Source of the DNA: Halichondria panicea
Taxonomy: Eukaryota; Porifera; Demospongiae; Suberitida; Halichondriidae
Assembly (NCBI RefSeq): GCF_963675165.1
Contig: NC_087380.1
Coordinates: forward strand, 1,851,803 to 1,915,802
Direction: 5' to 3'
Length of the DNA: 64,000 nt
Positions 24,501-34,701 of the stretch are shown here, in pieces. Made by a program: the position numbers and the translations under genes. Numbering within the stretch: position 1 is the stretch's first letter; each line of letters starts with the position of its first letter. The notes beneath the pieces were generated by a model. That model searched no databases and had not been told where the DNA came from. It saw only the letters and a list, made by a program, of their open reading frames with translations.

Positions 24501-27248
24501 AGCCCAAGGGAGCACTGTCTAGATGATCTCACGATGAATTGAAATAATTTGTGAAAAGCCGACTACCTAAAATTCAGACCCAATTGCTTCAGAAGTTCAG
24601 ATTACTGGTAGATCTAAAGTGCTGCCACATTATGCTGTCGACTTAAACGCCTAGGATTCACTTAAAGAAGGCTAAACACATCAATACAGTGGTTTTCCTT
24701 ACCTTTGCAGGCTATACTGCAAGAGCACTGCAACCACAATGTAGTAAATATAGTATTTTGGTTGGCTTCTGTTAGTAACAAGCCAACAAAATTACTTGCT
24801 ATTATTATGGCCTGCAAAATGCAAACTGTAACTGGTTTTAATTTGGCAATTTCAAAACTGCCAAATTAGTGGACCTAATTGCTGTAGTAGCCTAAGACGT
24901 CAAATTAATCAAATTCTAATAGCTCACTCGCCAAATAATTATAATAGCCACTAAATGTTCCAGGTGTCTCATATTTTGTCTGACTGAAGTGATGGTAGCT
25001 CTGATGGTAGCTCAGCTAACTTGTTGCTTGGTTCATTGTGGCAAAATGATATGAGCTAAAACTTGTATAAACTTGCTATAGGGAGTGGAGGGCCTGTATT
25101 TACTAGGCTCAAAATTGGATATTTCCGAAAGCAGCTTGTTGACCTCAAGCATTATATAGAAGGAGTGCTGTGAAAGTAGAGTAGTAACCCCTTGAGCTGT
25201 GTGAAAAGTCTGCAATAGCCAGTATTTAACCCAATTGATTTTTGTGATGTGGGTGGACTAAAATAACACAGACAGGTAATCACTACATTGTGGTTGCAGT
25301 GCTCTTGGAGTATAGCCTGCAAAGGTATGGAAAACCACTGTACAACGCTCTAAAAATAGATGTAGGTCTTGCACAACCAATCATTCATTTACAATATGAA
25401 ACTGTGAGCATGCCCAGCTCTGACCATTACTATATGTACACATACCTGAGGTCAATTAGTGGTAGTTTCTTTTTGTTTTTAAACTGATATTTTAAGTGAG
25501 GTGAAAAAGGTTGTAGACTAAGAGTGTAAATTCTAATCACATTTTTGTATTACTATATAAACACAATGAATGCTACAAGTTACACTTGTATTCTTCCCCC
25601 CCCCCCACCCCCCAGCGTGCCCTCCCCCCTGGTCCGAGTGAGAAGCCCCCTGCCATGAGACCGAGGGTGGCCACAGTTGCACAGTTACCACCACCCAGGG
25701 TCGTCGACTACCCTCACTTCAATGTGAGTCACTAGCACACACATAACTGTATGAATGGCCAGTAGTAGTCTAAATGATGCTGTGTACAACGGTGTGCTCT
25801 ATTAGTGTTCTGTCCTCATTGGTTGAATATACCCTAAACTGCTTGCCTTAAATCATTGCTTGAATGTCTATAGTTGTTCATTAGTTTGATAGAGAGTGTA
25901 CAGTGCTGCCTTGTGTACGTGTATGTCTCCTTCCTTGCAGTCTCAACAGCTGATCAGCTACAAGGATCTGAAGGTGTCACGTGACCTGCCGCACTTTTTA
26001 GAGTCAGCCTGGATGAACCCAAGCATCTCGTGAGTCAACCAATATCTCTTGGTGCAGTTATAGCTATACTGAGTATCCCTGTCAGTAATGATCCCCAAAT
26101 ATACATGTGCAATGCATGTGCACATTTGCTATGTATTTCCAAGTACAGTAGCCCACATGTATGTACCATCCAACCACTGTGTAGACCATAATCTAGTTAG
26201 CCTACCCCATTGGCTTGTACGAGAAGACATTCAGCTGTTCCAGGTGTTTTTACTTAGTGGTGTGTGGTTGCTAGCTTCCACATATCCAGTGTTAAATTAC
26301 CGTATAGCGCAAAATTTTCGAGGCACTTATGTTTCGTGGATTGGCCTCTAAAAGCCATTTCGTTGCACAATGTTTGTGGGATGGCTGCTTACCGGAAGCC
26401 ACGCCTTAAATCTTTGCACGTTATAGCAGGTAATTTAACAATTAATTTTTCGTGGACTTAATTTTTGTGACCCACGAAATCTGCGAAAATTCCGTGCTGT
26501 ACGGTATATCACATTGTAGCTATGTGTTCATTTTGAGCATTGCTTGTTGAGGCGATGTTTGGGCACCTTTCATACCGTATAGTGGTGGCATGGAGTGATT
26601 GTTGGTACCATTTACTTGTACAATAATGTACCTTATTTTGAAGTCACCCCCCCCCCCTCTCCTCCCTCAGGAGAGATGGTTCTCGAGACATGCTCACTGG
26701 TAAATCCAACGGGACCTTCCTGGTTCGACCTAAGGGTAATGTGGAGGAGTCCTCAACCATGCCTTGTCACACACACACCATCGACATTGTGTAAGTAAAG
26801 GAGAGACATAGTTCATTGCTGTGCCAGTGTGGTTTCTATATATATATAGAGAGAGAGGCCATTAGCTAGATGAAAATCACAATTAATTTATTTGTAACTT
26901 GACAATGAGCCTTAATCGGTAACTGTACACTGTACATGCATGTTGCTCTGAAACCCACTTATTACACCAATAGTTTGTTTTTGTACATTGTATACATGGT
27001 TGCTTGTATCAGATTATGTGATTTTTGATCACTTTCCTCTTTCTCCCCTGTGCAGAGATGGAGGCAGGTTCAAGAGGATCCCTGTGTACAGAGACCCTGC
27101 TGGGGGGTACGGATTTGCATCACCATTCGAATTTGACTCTCTGCTCAGTTTAGTTCTGTACTATGCCACCAACACGATGGAGAAACACAACCCTGAACTG
27201 GAGACAATGCTTAAATACCCTGCATTCCATGTGGACAGGGGCCGTTAG
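16821..27248 (+). CDS. Class IA PI3-kinase regulatory subunit, short p55/p60-like form
   Basis: Fourteen exons fit in phase: 16821-16869, 18929-19048, 20024-20225, 20608-20733, 21160-21481, 21831-21944, 22473-22591, 22857-23033, 23277-23411, 23972-24098, 25616-25723, 25941-26029, 26671-26790 and 27056-27248. They encode 666 residues. Order: a proline-rich N-terminus ('[13 protein letters not shown]', SH3-ligand like); N-SH2 starting 'WYWPDIS' with FLVR Arg at about 184; a coiled-coil iSH2 at about 274-440 with '[12 protein letters not shown]' and '[14 protein letters not shown]'; a proline linker; and C-SH2 with FLVR Arg at about 582. p85-type subunits bind and restrain p110 through iSH2 and recruit it to phospho-YxxM sites through the SH2 domains. 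No SH3 or RhoGAP exon lies before the start: exon 1 runs straight into the proline-rich part, as in p55/p50 and insect p60. Confidence 0.92.
16870..18928 (+). other. Intron 1 of the PI3K subunit gene
   Basis: This is the longest 5' intron (2.06 kb). Apart from the minisatellites at 18104-18640 I see no exon, repeat element or RNA gene in it. As a large first intron beside the promoter it is a natural place for enhancers, but no motif stands out. Confidence 0.6.
18104..18430. repeat. Minisatellite 'CTCTCTATCAGTGTG' (12-15 bp unit, over 20 copies)
   Basis: Tandem copies of CTCTATCAGTGTG and CTCTATCAGTATG variants run through intron 1. Because many units are 12 or 15 bases, three overlapping open frames appear ([13 protein letters not shown]); these are not genes. 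A second repeat, 'GGTGTTAGCTGGTGTGTGTG', follows at 18530-18640. Confidence 0.95.
19661..19867. mobile_element. MITE, CCGTATTACTAGAATATT family
   Basis: The ends CCGTATTACTAGAATATTTT and AACATTCTAGTAATACGG are inverted repeats flanked by TA on both sides. The interior is shared with 3325-3508 and 28020-28190. It lies in intron 2 of the PI3K subunit gene. Confidence 0.9.
20711..21440 (+). other. N-terminal SH2 domain of the PI3K regulatory subunit
   Basis: This is split over exons 4 and 5. It starts [11 protein letters not shown] and contains '[10 protein letters not shown]', 'GYYTLTLRK', '[15 protein letters not shown]' and '[11 protein letters not shown]', in the order of p85 N-SH2. The βB5 Arg of FLVR and the βD His/Tyr region that binds phosphotyrosine are present. 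Confidence 0.93.
21482..21652. repeat. Tandem repeat duplicating an exon end and splice donor
   Basis: After the real donor (AGAGAG|GTGAGT at 21481/21482), the sequence 'GGGGAAGACGGCGGGAGAGA' plus 'GGTCTGTGTG' with a long GT run occurs twice more (about 21520 and 21588). It copies the last 25 or so coding bases of exon 5 with a degraded donor (GTCTGT). Confidence 0.85.
21831..23411 (+). other. iSH2 coiled-coil region
   Basis: Exons 6-9 encode uninterrupted long helices: '[18 protein letters not shown]', '[17 protein letters not shown]', '[18 protein letters not shown]', '[16 protein letters not shown]' and '[16 protein letters not shown]'. In p85 this antiparallel coiled coil binds the adaptor-binding domain of p110 and touches its C2 domain. 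Confidence 0.88.
24167..25514. mobile_element. 1.35-kb foldback element in an intron of the PI3K gene
   Basis: The ends are inverted repeats about 115-130 bases long. Left: ACAACCTTTTTCACCTCACT, then 'GACCTCAGGTATGTGTACAT' and 'GTCAGAGCTGGGCATGCTCA'. The right end carries the complements of all three. A second, inner inverted pair links 24690-24760 ('TTACCTTTGCAGGCTATACT') with 25280-25345. There is no transposase frame. It fills intron 10, just before the C-SH2 linker exon. Confidence 0.85.
25960..27248 (+). other. C-terminal SH2 domain of the PI3K regulatory subunit
   Basis: Exons 12-14 encode '[10 protein letters not shown]', '[18 protein letters not shown]', '[19 protein letters not shown]', '[19 protein letters not shown]' and '[15 protein letters not shown]', the order of p85 C-SH2 up to the normal C-terminal position. 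The FLVR Arg is kept. These exons are the part copied in front of every receptor downstream. Confidence 0.9.
26300..26504. mobile_element. MITE with CCGTATAGC ends in the PI3K gene
   Basis: CCGTATAGCGCAAAATTTTCG at the left faces 'CGAAAATTCCGTGCTGTACGG' at the right; TA flanks both ends. The interior has several 'TTTCGTGG' words typical of this family. It is in the intron before exon 13. Confidence 0.85.
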
Positions 27249-27372
27249 TAACTGAACTAGCAGCTGTACAGTATTGTATGTGTATAGTGTAGGATTCTTT
27301 TTCTGTGGGTGCATGTACACTTTTTTGATGTGTGGAAATTTCAATTTAAACTTCCTGTTGTCATCATAATAT

Positions 27373-27378
27373 AATAAA
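27373..27378 (+). terminator. Poly(A) signal AATAAA of the PI3K subunit gene
   Basis: AATAAA lies 125 bases after the PI3K stop codon and only 36 bases before the ATG of receptor A. The two transcription units therefore touch or overlap. The call rests on the hexamer and its position alone. Confidence 0.6.
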
Positions 27379-27413
27379 GTCAACCAATAATTGAATGCAT
27401 GCATGAGGACAGC

Positions 27414-30400
27414 ATGAACAAGTTACAAGGTGGCTGTGGCTGTGTATTTTGGCTGGTATTTTTGACTGGAGCTGCTCAGCTCTTGCTTGTGTGTGGACAA
27501 AGTTTACCTGCAGCTGGTATGTTTACTTTCATGACCTCTGCCAGCATATATAGTGTATAAATGTTGCATGCATGCAGAAGTGTACTTATCTCTGGGATCA
27601 ACCAACATCACCACTAACAACACTGAGATCCCCATCACTGATATTGGAGAGGATGCTGTGGGTGGTCTGCCTTCTCTCATCTGTAACACTGTCTACGCTA
27701 CCTGCTGTAGAAGTAATGCTGAGAACAATGGTAACGGAGGTTTAGGACAGTGGACGTATCCTGATGGGAGAGTGATACTGAACAATGCTGGCTCAACGAC
27801 TGTTGGTGAGCAGTTCTACATTGTGAGGAATGCTCCACAACTGATCAGACTGGCTCGTAGACAGTCTAACAACCCTCTGAGTCCAACTGGGTCCTACTGC
27901 TGTACCATACCAACTACTGGAGGAGAAATGACCCTCTGTGCCAACCTGGGTGAGTGAGCTAGTACATGCTAGTACATGCAGTGCATGCATGATGGATACA
28001 TGTGCGTATGCGACAATAATTATGTATATACCGCAATAATTATTTTTCTGAAAACAAATGACCTTTCGCCATCTAGCTATTGCGTTCTGCCAAGGATTGT
28101 ATGTATTTACCAGTACATGCACAAATTTAGGTTTTGCGATTTTATTGTTGCGAATTGATCACCTCGCAAAGTTCGCGTATATGGTATAATAATTATGATA
28201 CATGCATGCATGCAGTTGTAGACTGTGGCCCGCCTCCCACTATTCCCAATGGATCTCCTGGGACACCAACCAGCACAACATTTGAAGGGACAGTGTCTTA
28301 CACGTGCAACAATAGATACCGTATGTCAGGATCAGCCACTGTAACTTGTGAGGCTAGTGGGAGTTGGAGCACAAAACCAACTTGCTCAGGTCTGTGAAAC
28401 ATAATTGTGGTGCCGTATAGTGGGAAATTTTCGCGGGTGAACGTTTTTGCCATATGGCTCAAGAGCCCTCAGAATAAATTTTCGCCATTTTCGTTTCAAT
28501 GCCAAAAAACCATCAATGCCAAAAAACCATCAATACAATCATATCAATAATATTATAATATACAAGCATTGCACAGAGACACTATTTTGAAAACTTCCTT
28601 TTGAGACTGTGTGAAAGTAATTTGCTATCTTGAAAGTATTGAGTTCAAACTTCCTTTTTGGACTATATGGAAGTAAAAACTTTCGATTCACCTTTTTAAA
28701 GCCAACACCCATGCATCAATAAAATATCCGTACATGGGAGTTTCTCCTAGTTTTGTGTTAGCTAATGGTGCATGTTAGCTAATGGTAGGGTCGTTTTTAG
28801 CTGCAGCTATTTTTTATATGCGGCCACCTCACTATTCCGACCAAGCTGCACTTCTCAAGGGTGGCCGGATTAACGAGAGTCCACTAATAACTACTCTTTC
28901 ACAAATCATAAGAAATGGAAAAACAGATCAAACAAAAACGTTGGTAGTGATAACGGATTACAGAACTATAATTATGCCGTAGGGTAAAGCTGACTGTGTG
29001 TGTCTGTGTGTGTGTGTGTGTGTATTCTAGCTGTAACTGCTCAACTGTTTACTAATGCGACGAAAACTAACATGTACAGTTTTGATAGGCTTCTAGCCAT
29101 GTCCATTTGGATTATAATTTGTAAAACTAAAGCTTCTTTCGGCTTTAGTTTTGCTTACTTGGAGGCCATTGAAGTCGCTCAGTTTAGACTCTTGCGTAGC
29201 AATATCTGTTAATTTATAGGATAGTAGTTGTTTCTGCATGCAGTAAAGCAAAAGTTACACTGCCTTGCAATATCCGTTGCATCAAGTTATTGCATCATGC
29301 AATGCTGCACATAGTACATGCCAACTTATAGTCTACCGCGTGCTGTTATTTTACTTTTAGCATCCGTTTCACAGTCATTCATTTCCTATCAATTATACTC
29401 AATTCATCACTGTGTGTGCAAACTTGAACTATTCGTTATTACAGCTGCTGTAACTGCAATGGTCTGTACTGATCTGATGGACCTAGTCAATGGAGGTATT
29501 GTTTATGATATGGAGACCAATGATAACAGACCAGTGAACACTGTGGCCACCTACACCTGTGACACTGGCTACACTCTCAATGGAAGCAGCACTACCAGGA
29601 CTTGTGGAAGTGATGGAGTGTGGAGTGGATCGGATCCAACGTGTGAAGGTTGGAGGCAACACGTTTACAGTCATGCACTCTGTGTTGAGCAGTATTAATA
29701 TTTCAAGTATTAATCTCTTACAGCCATTGAGTGTCCTCCTCTATCGGCCATTATCAATGGTACTATGATCTCCTACTCTCCTGATGTCACCCCGGACTAT
29801 GACCTGGGAACTAATGCAACCTACACTTGTGAGGCTGGGTTCCATCTTAAGGGTAATGGTGTACGAGTGTGTATGGACGATGATGGAATGGACGCCATTG
29901 GAGTGTGGAGTGATCAGGAGCCAAGCTGTGTCCGTAAGTTATCAATATTGTAGTGTATGTTTTATGTTTTGCAACAGAACATTTGTCCACTAAAATATTA
30001 TACATAATTATACGTATAGTACTTACTGTCAGCTATCTCTGATTGTGTAATAATTATTGGCAAAGACCAGAACAATTTATGCATGAGCTATTTCTTGTTT
30101 CCCCAGCCATCCCTCCTCCTGTACGCTCAGTGTTTTTCCAACTCAGACTCACCAACATCAACAACTGTCCTGACTGGGTGGTGAGTGCTAAGAATGTCCT
30201 AAAGCTAAAGCAAACTAACAATTACTTCTCTCTATATATATAAGGACCAGGACGGGAGGTTAGAAATTGTAACGAATGCGTTTGCTGCCGAGGTGGAGAG
30301 TCACTGTGGGTGTGGTTTCTCAAGCACGGTCATTACTGCCCCCCGCTTCCGCTGCTTCCCTGGGTCGGACAGAGCTGTCACATTCCGAGCCACTCTAACC

Positions 30401-31418
30401 GATTCCAGGCTCCTGACTCCCATACAGGACTGGATACAAACCAATGGATTCATTCCCATTCAGAATATACTGGTTGAGGTGGAAAAGTCTTGTCAGGTGC
30501 AGGTATCAAGCCTTGCAGACACAGAGTGCACCACCAACCAGCCTGTAGCTGCAGCGATCATTGACCTAGCCACTGTGGTTGGTGGAGTGGTGGGAGGAGC
30601 GGTGGGGTTGATCCTTCTGGTGGGTGTTGTTGTCATAGTGATTGCTGTACTGTTGTTGAAGAGTAGGAGACAGAAGATGATCGTCCACAGAACAACAAAG
30701 TAAGTGAATCAATAATTTTACTAGAGCATTGAAGTGCAAACCCTCGACGTTAATTTGTGATTTGATGTAGTCTACAGCCTCGAATCAAAGCCGTGTGTAC
30801 ATACATGTACATAGGCCACATGCAGCTTACTCACTTTTATTCGAAAACGAAACATCAAAAAATAGCTAGCCAACTTTACCTTGTTGTGTTGGGATAAAAA
30901 CAGTGCTATCTGAGTATACACAGAACGACAGACAGACTGAATGACCGACTATATACTATAAACCCGTGACGCCGCGGCGCACCTCTGGTTAATTATGTAT
31001 CTCTCTACTGTTCTGAATTTGTACAAATTAACTATATCTACTCCCCAGACATGACCTACCACCAGTGTCGCTAAAGGGTGTGGTCAGTACTGGTGAGATA
31101 CAATCATACAAGGTAATGGAAATGGGTCACGAATACGAGGAAGTGTCCAAGTTCCAACGAGCCATTGGTGGAACACCACCCTTACATACAACTGGCTCCG
31201 AAAGCAAGTATGTTATAAAGACTGAGTCATCACCACCCACTCCACCCACTCCACAACCCTCACAAGCGACTAAGGCTGCCGGAAATGATATTGAGTTTAC
31301 AGAGTGCGTTGCTTACAGCAGTGCACGACCACCCACAGTCACCCCCCACATCCCACAAGCTTATGAACTAATACCCAACCCCCTGTATGCTACTGTTGAC
31401 TATTTGCATACTGTATAA
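27414..31418 (+). CDS. Receptor A: Ig-like/3-sushi type I membrane receptor with YxxM tail (intact)
   Basis: Eight exons fit perfectly: 27414-27516, 27578-27949, 28216-28389, 29445-29648, 29724-29933, 30107-30180, 30245-30699 and 31049-31418. They give 653 residues. Order: signal peptide (about 1-28, 'VFLTGAAQLLLVCG'); an Ig-like domain with 'SLICNTVYATCC', 'WTYPDGR' and 'SPTGSYCCTIP'; three sushi domains of four Cys and a Trp each; a membrane-proximal domain ('PPPVRSVFFQLRLTNINNC' to 'ILVEVEKSCQVQVSS'); one transmembrane helix at about 488-517; and a 136-residue tail. The tail has Y551-KVM (YxxM), EYEEV, KYVI, AYELI and LYATV. Introns in the ectodomain are phase 1. The last splice acceptor before exon 7 is an unusual TATAAG. 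The likely role is cell-surface recognition coupled to tyrosine-kinase/PI3K signalling; the ligand is unknown. Confidence 0.87.
28020..28190. mobile_element. Truncated MITE of the 3325/19661 family
   Basis: It shares 'GACCTTTCGCCATCTAG', 'GCGTTCTGCCAAGGATTGTA', 'ATTTACCAGTAC' and 'TTGCGATTTTATTGTTGCGA' with the copies at 3325 and 19661, but the terminal repeats are worn. It is intronic in receptor A. Confidence 0.7.
28413..28905. repeat. Repeat-rich intron of receptor A
   Basis: It opens with a CCGTATAGTGGGAAATTTTCG MITE end near 28413. At 28790-28895 it contains a worn half of the pogo/Tigger-like element found complete at 55975-56389 ('GCTGCAGCTATTTTTTATAT', 'GGATTAACGAGAGTCCACTA'). There is no exon; the intron runs from 28390 to 29444. 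Confidence 0.65.
31107..31118 (+). other. YxxM motif (YKVM) in receptor A tail
   Basis: TAC-AAG-GTA-ATG encodes YKVM within 'IQSYKVMEMGHEYEEV'. YxxM is the classic ligand of p85 SH2 domains when phosphorylated. The same place holds YEMM, YEMM and YEIM in receptors B, C and D. Confidence 0.85.
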
Positions 31419-31685
31419 TCTTGTCTAATGTTATTGCTTGCATGCATTTCATTTTGTATGGCATTGTCATCAATTTTACGCATCCTTGCTATTTGGACTC
31501 CACCCAACAACTGTGGATTATCATACCATGTCGTTGAATGTGGTTGTTATTAGCCGCTAAAAACTCATAGCAGCCTCTATTCCAGGCCATATTTCATCTA
31601 GCATTTGAAAAGCCGTTCTGGTGACAAATTAAAGTAAATGTGTGGTCTGGTGGCAGAGGAAGATAGTCAGTAATAAGTGTCAATT

Positions 31686-31832
31686 AAATCTGCTTCCAGA
31701 GGACTTTAAAATTGCATTTCGATCGTCTACTCTTTCTTTATTACCTCCAATCACAGTGAAGTTTACAAGGGGGAGGTACTAAAGAAAGATTAGATGATAG
31801 GAATGCAATTAAAATGTCCTCCGAAAGCAGAT
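31686..31832. repeat. Near-palindromic element, arms about 63 bp
   Basis: 'AAATCTGCTTCCAGAGGACT' to 'CTTTATTACCTCC' on the left faces 'GGAGGTACTAAAGAAAGATT' to 'GTCCTCCGAAAGCAGATTT' on the right. A worn copy of its left part appears at 63898-64000 after receptor D, showing that this spacer was duplicated with the gene. Confidence 0.8.
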
Positions 31833-32214
31833 TTTAACTTTGACCTTGTGACTATCCAACTCGCGAGTATGAATCTAGCCGATAGGATCATTGAGAACGT
31901 ATAATAATATAAAACTGTGTCCCTCCTAGGGATCTTTGCACGGAGTGGGTATTGTAATGAGTTTCATACCATTATGACTACAGTATAGTGAGACATTTTT
32001 GTGGGGTGCAACATTTCGTATTTTTCGAGGGCAGAGTAAGTTAACACGAAAATTAAAACTGGGATAAACTCCCACACGAAAAATTTTACTGAGGGCTCTA
32101 AAGTCAAATAGCGAACATTTCCCGCTATATATAAACGGTATTAGAAAACACAATAATGTAGCTAGCATACTACAAGCTTATACTGTAGATTAACCCAAAC
32201 ATACTTATCATGAG

Positions 32215-33035
32215 TCAACCAACATCTCTAGCTCTTGAGTGTATAGTCGGCTATACTGAGTATATCCCTGTCAGCCCAACTTCCACCCCATTACTACCAA
32301 TACATGTACTATTTCTTAGGGCAGGTGCCCACATTGGTTTACCATTCCAACCACTGTAGACATACAGCTGTTTACTTGTGGGTATGTGTGTGTGTGTGTG
32401 CTTGCTTGCTTTCAATCTGATAGAGTGCTGAGTGTGTTTATTGTGAGCATTGCCTGTTGTGTTGTGCCTGAGGCAATGTTTGTGCACATAGCCTATAGGG
32501 CTGTGATAATTTAGGAACTCTAGCAAATGGTGCGCGTTGCCTTTGTTCATTTAATTGTCAATCTGCATGTTCACTGTGTGTGAAATACCTTAGTGTGGTT
32601 CATACATGTTACTGTAGCTGTAGTGTCTGTCTTCATAGAGGCTAGCAACATGTTCATTACAAACATATCTGTACTTGTCAATAGTCTAAATTGGTACTGT
32701 ACATGCAATGCTGTACGCTGTTCAGCCTACCATTTGACGCCAATAGCTTATTGTGCACATACAAAGTCTTGCAGTGAGAAATGCATCAGATTTATAATTA
32801 TATATGGGTGACCACATTTACATCGGTCATGGTATTCCCCCGTGCAGAGATGGAGGCAGGTTCAAGAAGATCCCCGTGTACAGAGACCCTGCTGGGGGTA
32901 CGGATTTGCATCACCATTCGAATTTGACTCTCTGCTCAGTTTAGTTCTGTACTATACCACCAACACGATGGAGAAACACAACCCTGAACTAGAGACAATG
33001 CCCTGCATTCCATGTGGACAGGGGCCGTTAGTAAC
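32215..33035 (+). pseudogene. PI3K regulatory subunit 3' fragment in unit 2
   Basis: 32215-32280 matches the end of PI3K exon 12 and its intron ('GAGTCAACCAACATCTCT', 'GGCTATACTGAGTAT'). 32848-33029 copies exon 14 of the C-SH2 ('GGAGGCAGGTTCAAGA', 'TTCGAATTTGACTCTCTG', 'GAGAAACACAACCCTGAACT'). One G is lost in 'GCTGGGGGTACGG', which shifts the frame, and eight bases are missing near the end. Exon 13 is absent. It cannot encode a working SH2 domain. Confidence 0.85.
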
Positions 33036-33677
33036 TGAACTAGCAGCTGTACAGTATTGTATGTGTATAGTGTAGGATTCTCTTTCTGTGTATGTGGTGC
33101 ATGTATGTGGATCAATGTGGGTGCATGCTGGGTGCATGTACATTTTTTGATTGTGGAAATTGATAATTCAGACTTCCTGTTGTCACTGATCATAATTATG
33201 ATCACTAATAATTTGGAGCATGCATGCATGAAGACAGCATGAAGAAGTTACAAGGTAACTGTGTCTCTTGGCTGGTCTATTTGACTGGAGCTGCTCAGCT
33301 CCTGCTAGTGTGTGGAGAGGGTATGTTTTACTTGTGCATGATCTCTGCCAGCAATATTCACTATTGGATTCCATCACAATCTCTCTTCCATACAGAGATA
33401 GCAATCTGTTTTGATCTCAATCTCACCAATGGAAACATTGTCTACACTGCTGGATCTCCTGACAACAGACCTATCTTTTCTGGAGCTACCTCACACGTGC
33501 AATCCTGGCTACACTCTCGCTGGAGATAGCCCGAGGGTCTGTGTGAGTGGAGGGATCTGGAGTGGGTCAGCTCCAACTTGTCAAGGTGAGTTCTATTAAT
33601 TATAGACACTGTTTTTGGAGGTATCTATGAGTTAGAAGCCCAAAGGCACTGAATGCTGGCCGGTGACCAAGCCTTGC

Positions 33678-33971
33678 CAGGGCGTAACTAGCAATGAGGC
33701 AGAGGAGGTGCTTGCCTCCTGAATATCAAGTGTCATGTGACTCACTGGCTAGCTAACTTCTGGATAACTAGCCAACTAGGTATAATTATAGAATGAGCAG
33801 AAAATGAATTCTATCACTCTTGTTGATGAAAAAAGAGAAGAAAAGCAGGTAAAAAATAGCAGTTACTGCAATTTACCTGCTCGCATACACAATAATTAGT
33901 GGGTGTGATTTCTGGTTAAGTATTTTGCGGGGAGTTGCCTCCTTCCCGTATAATTTGTAGTTACGCCCCTG
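33678..33971. mobile_element. hAT-like MITE with 5-bp or longer target duplication
   Basis: The ends CAGGGCGTAACTA and TAGTTACGCCCCTG are inverted repeats. CTTGC flanks both sides (33673-33677 and 33972-33976). The terminal sequence CAGGGGCGTA is typical of hAT elements. It lies in the large gap of receptor B. Confidence 0.85.
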
Positions 33972-34493
33972 CTTGCAGCTCTCTTCTCACTCTTGCAGCT
34001 ACCAATAGCTAGCATTCTAGTGCAGAGCTAACTACTAAGTAGAGTAGCAACACTCCATGGATAAGTTTTTCTACGCACTCTTCTGAAAAGGTTGCAATGG
34101 CATTCCAAGTAAGCTAAACTAGGCATAACTCGAGAACGAAGCATTATTTTGCAAATCCACGAATTAAACTCCAAGAAAACATGACTAGAAGCCTTATTAC
34201 ATTTATTTATCCTTGAGCAGCTGTAGCAGTCTACACAGACACACCCACATACACAAACACATTACTGTATACCTCGCTTGTGCATGCACACCGAGGCATA
34301 ACTATACACACATATATACATGTGTGAATGCTCTGGTACTGCTCATGGCTGTGATTATATCTGCACCAATTAACACTCCTGGATCATACACCTGATATAT
34401 CAACTTGCTGATGATAGAAGAGGATGTAAGCTTATTTATTTAGTTAATGACATCATTACTCGTATGTGCTAAGATATTTGGGTAATCATTAGC

Positions 34494-34701
34494 CAGGGTG
34501 TCACACAGGGGGAAAGGGGGTATATAGCTCCAATTTCCCCTCCCCTATATAATTTGCATTCAGGTACTAGTTGGGGTCCATAGCTGGCAAGTTTACATAC
34601 TAACAGGGTATTGAAATAAACAGTCAACCTTTTTTTAGCAACATTTTCTAGTTACTTTTCTTATTTCCCCCCTCTACTTCAAAATCCTGTATGACACCCT
34701 G
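34494..34701. mobile_element. MITE with CAGGGTGTCA ends
   Basis: CAGGGTGTCACACAG at the left faces CTGTATGACACCCTG at the right, and TTAGC is repeated on both flanks (34489-34493 and 34702-34706). It is non-coding. Another CAGTGGCGGATCCAG-type end follows at 34794, probably a further MITE cut at one side. Confidence 0.85.

Larger units (their letters stand above)
31419..33238. other. Spacer between receptors A and B with PI3K-gene remnants
   Basis: It contains a 140-bp palindromic element (31690-31830) and a CCGTATAG-family MITE (about 31978-32140). From about 32210 it is a degraded copy of the PI3K intron and terminal exon leading to the receptor B start. No other gene is visible. Confidence 0.65.

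Noticed and set aside
31049..31418. ITIM motifs in the receptor tails
   Set aside because: The tyrosines lack the I/V/L/S at position -2 with L/V/I at +3 in the strict pattern (PLYATV and QAYELI fail at -2); YxxM is the only motif conserved in all four that fits a named consensus well.
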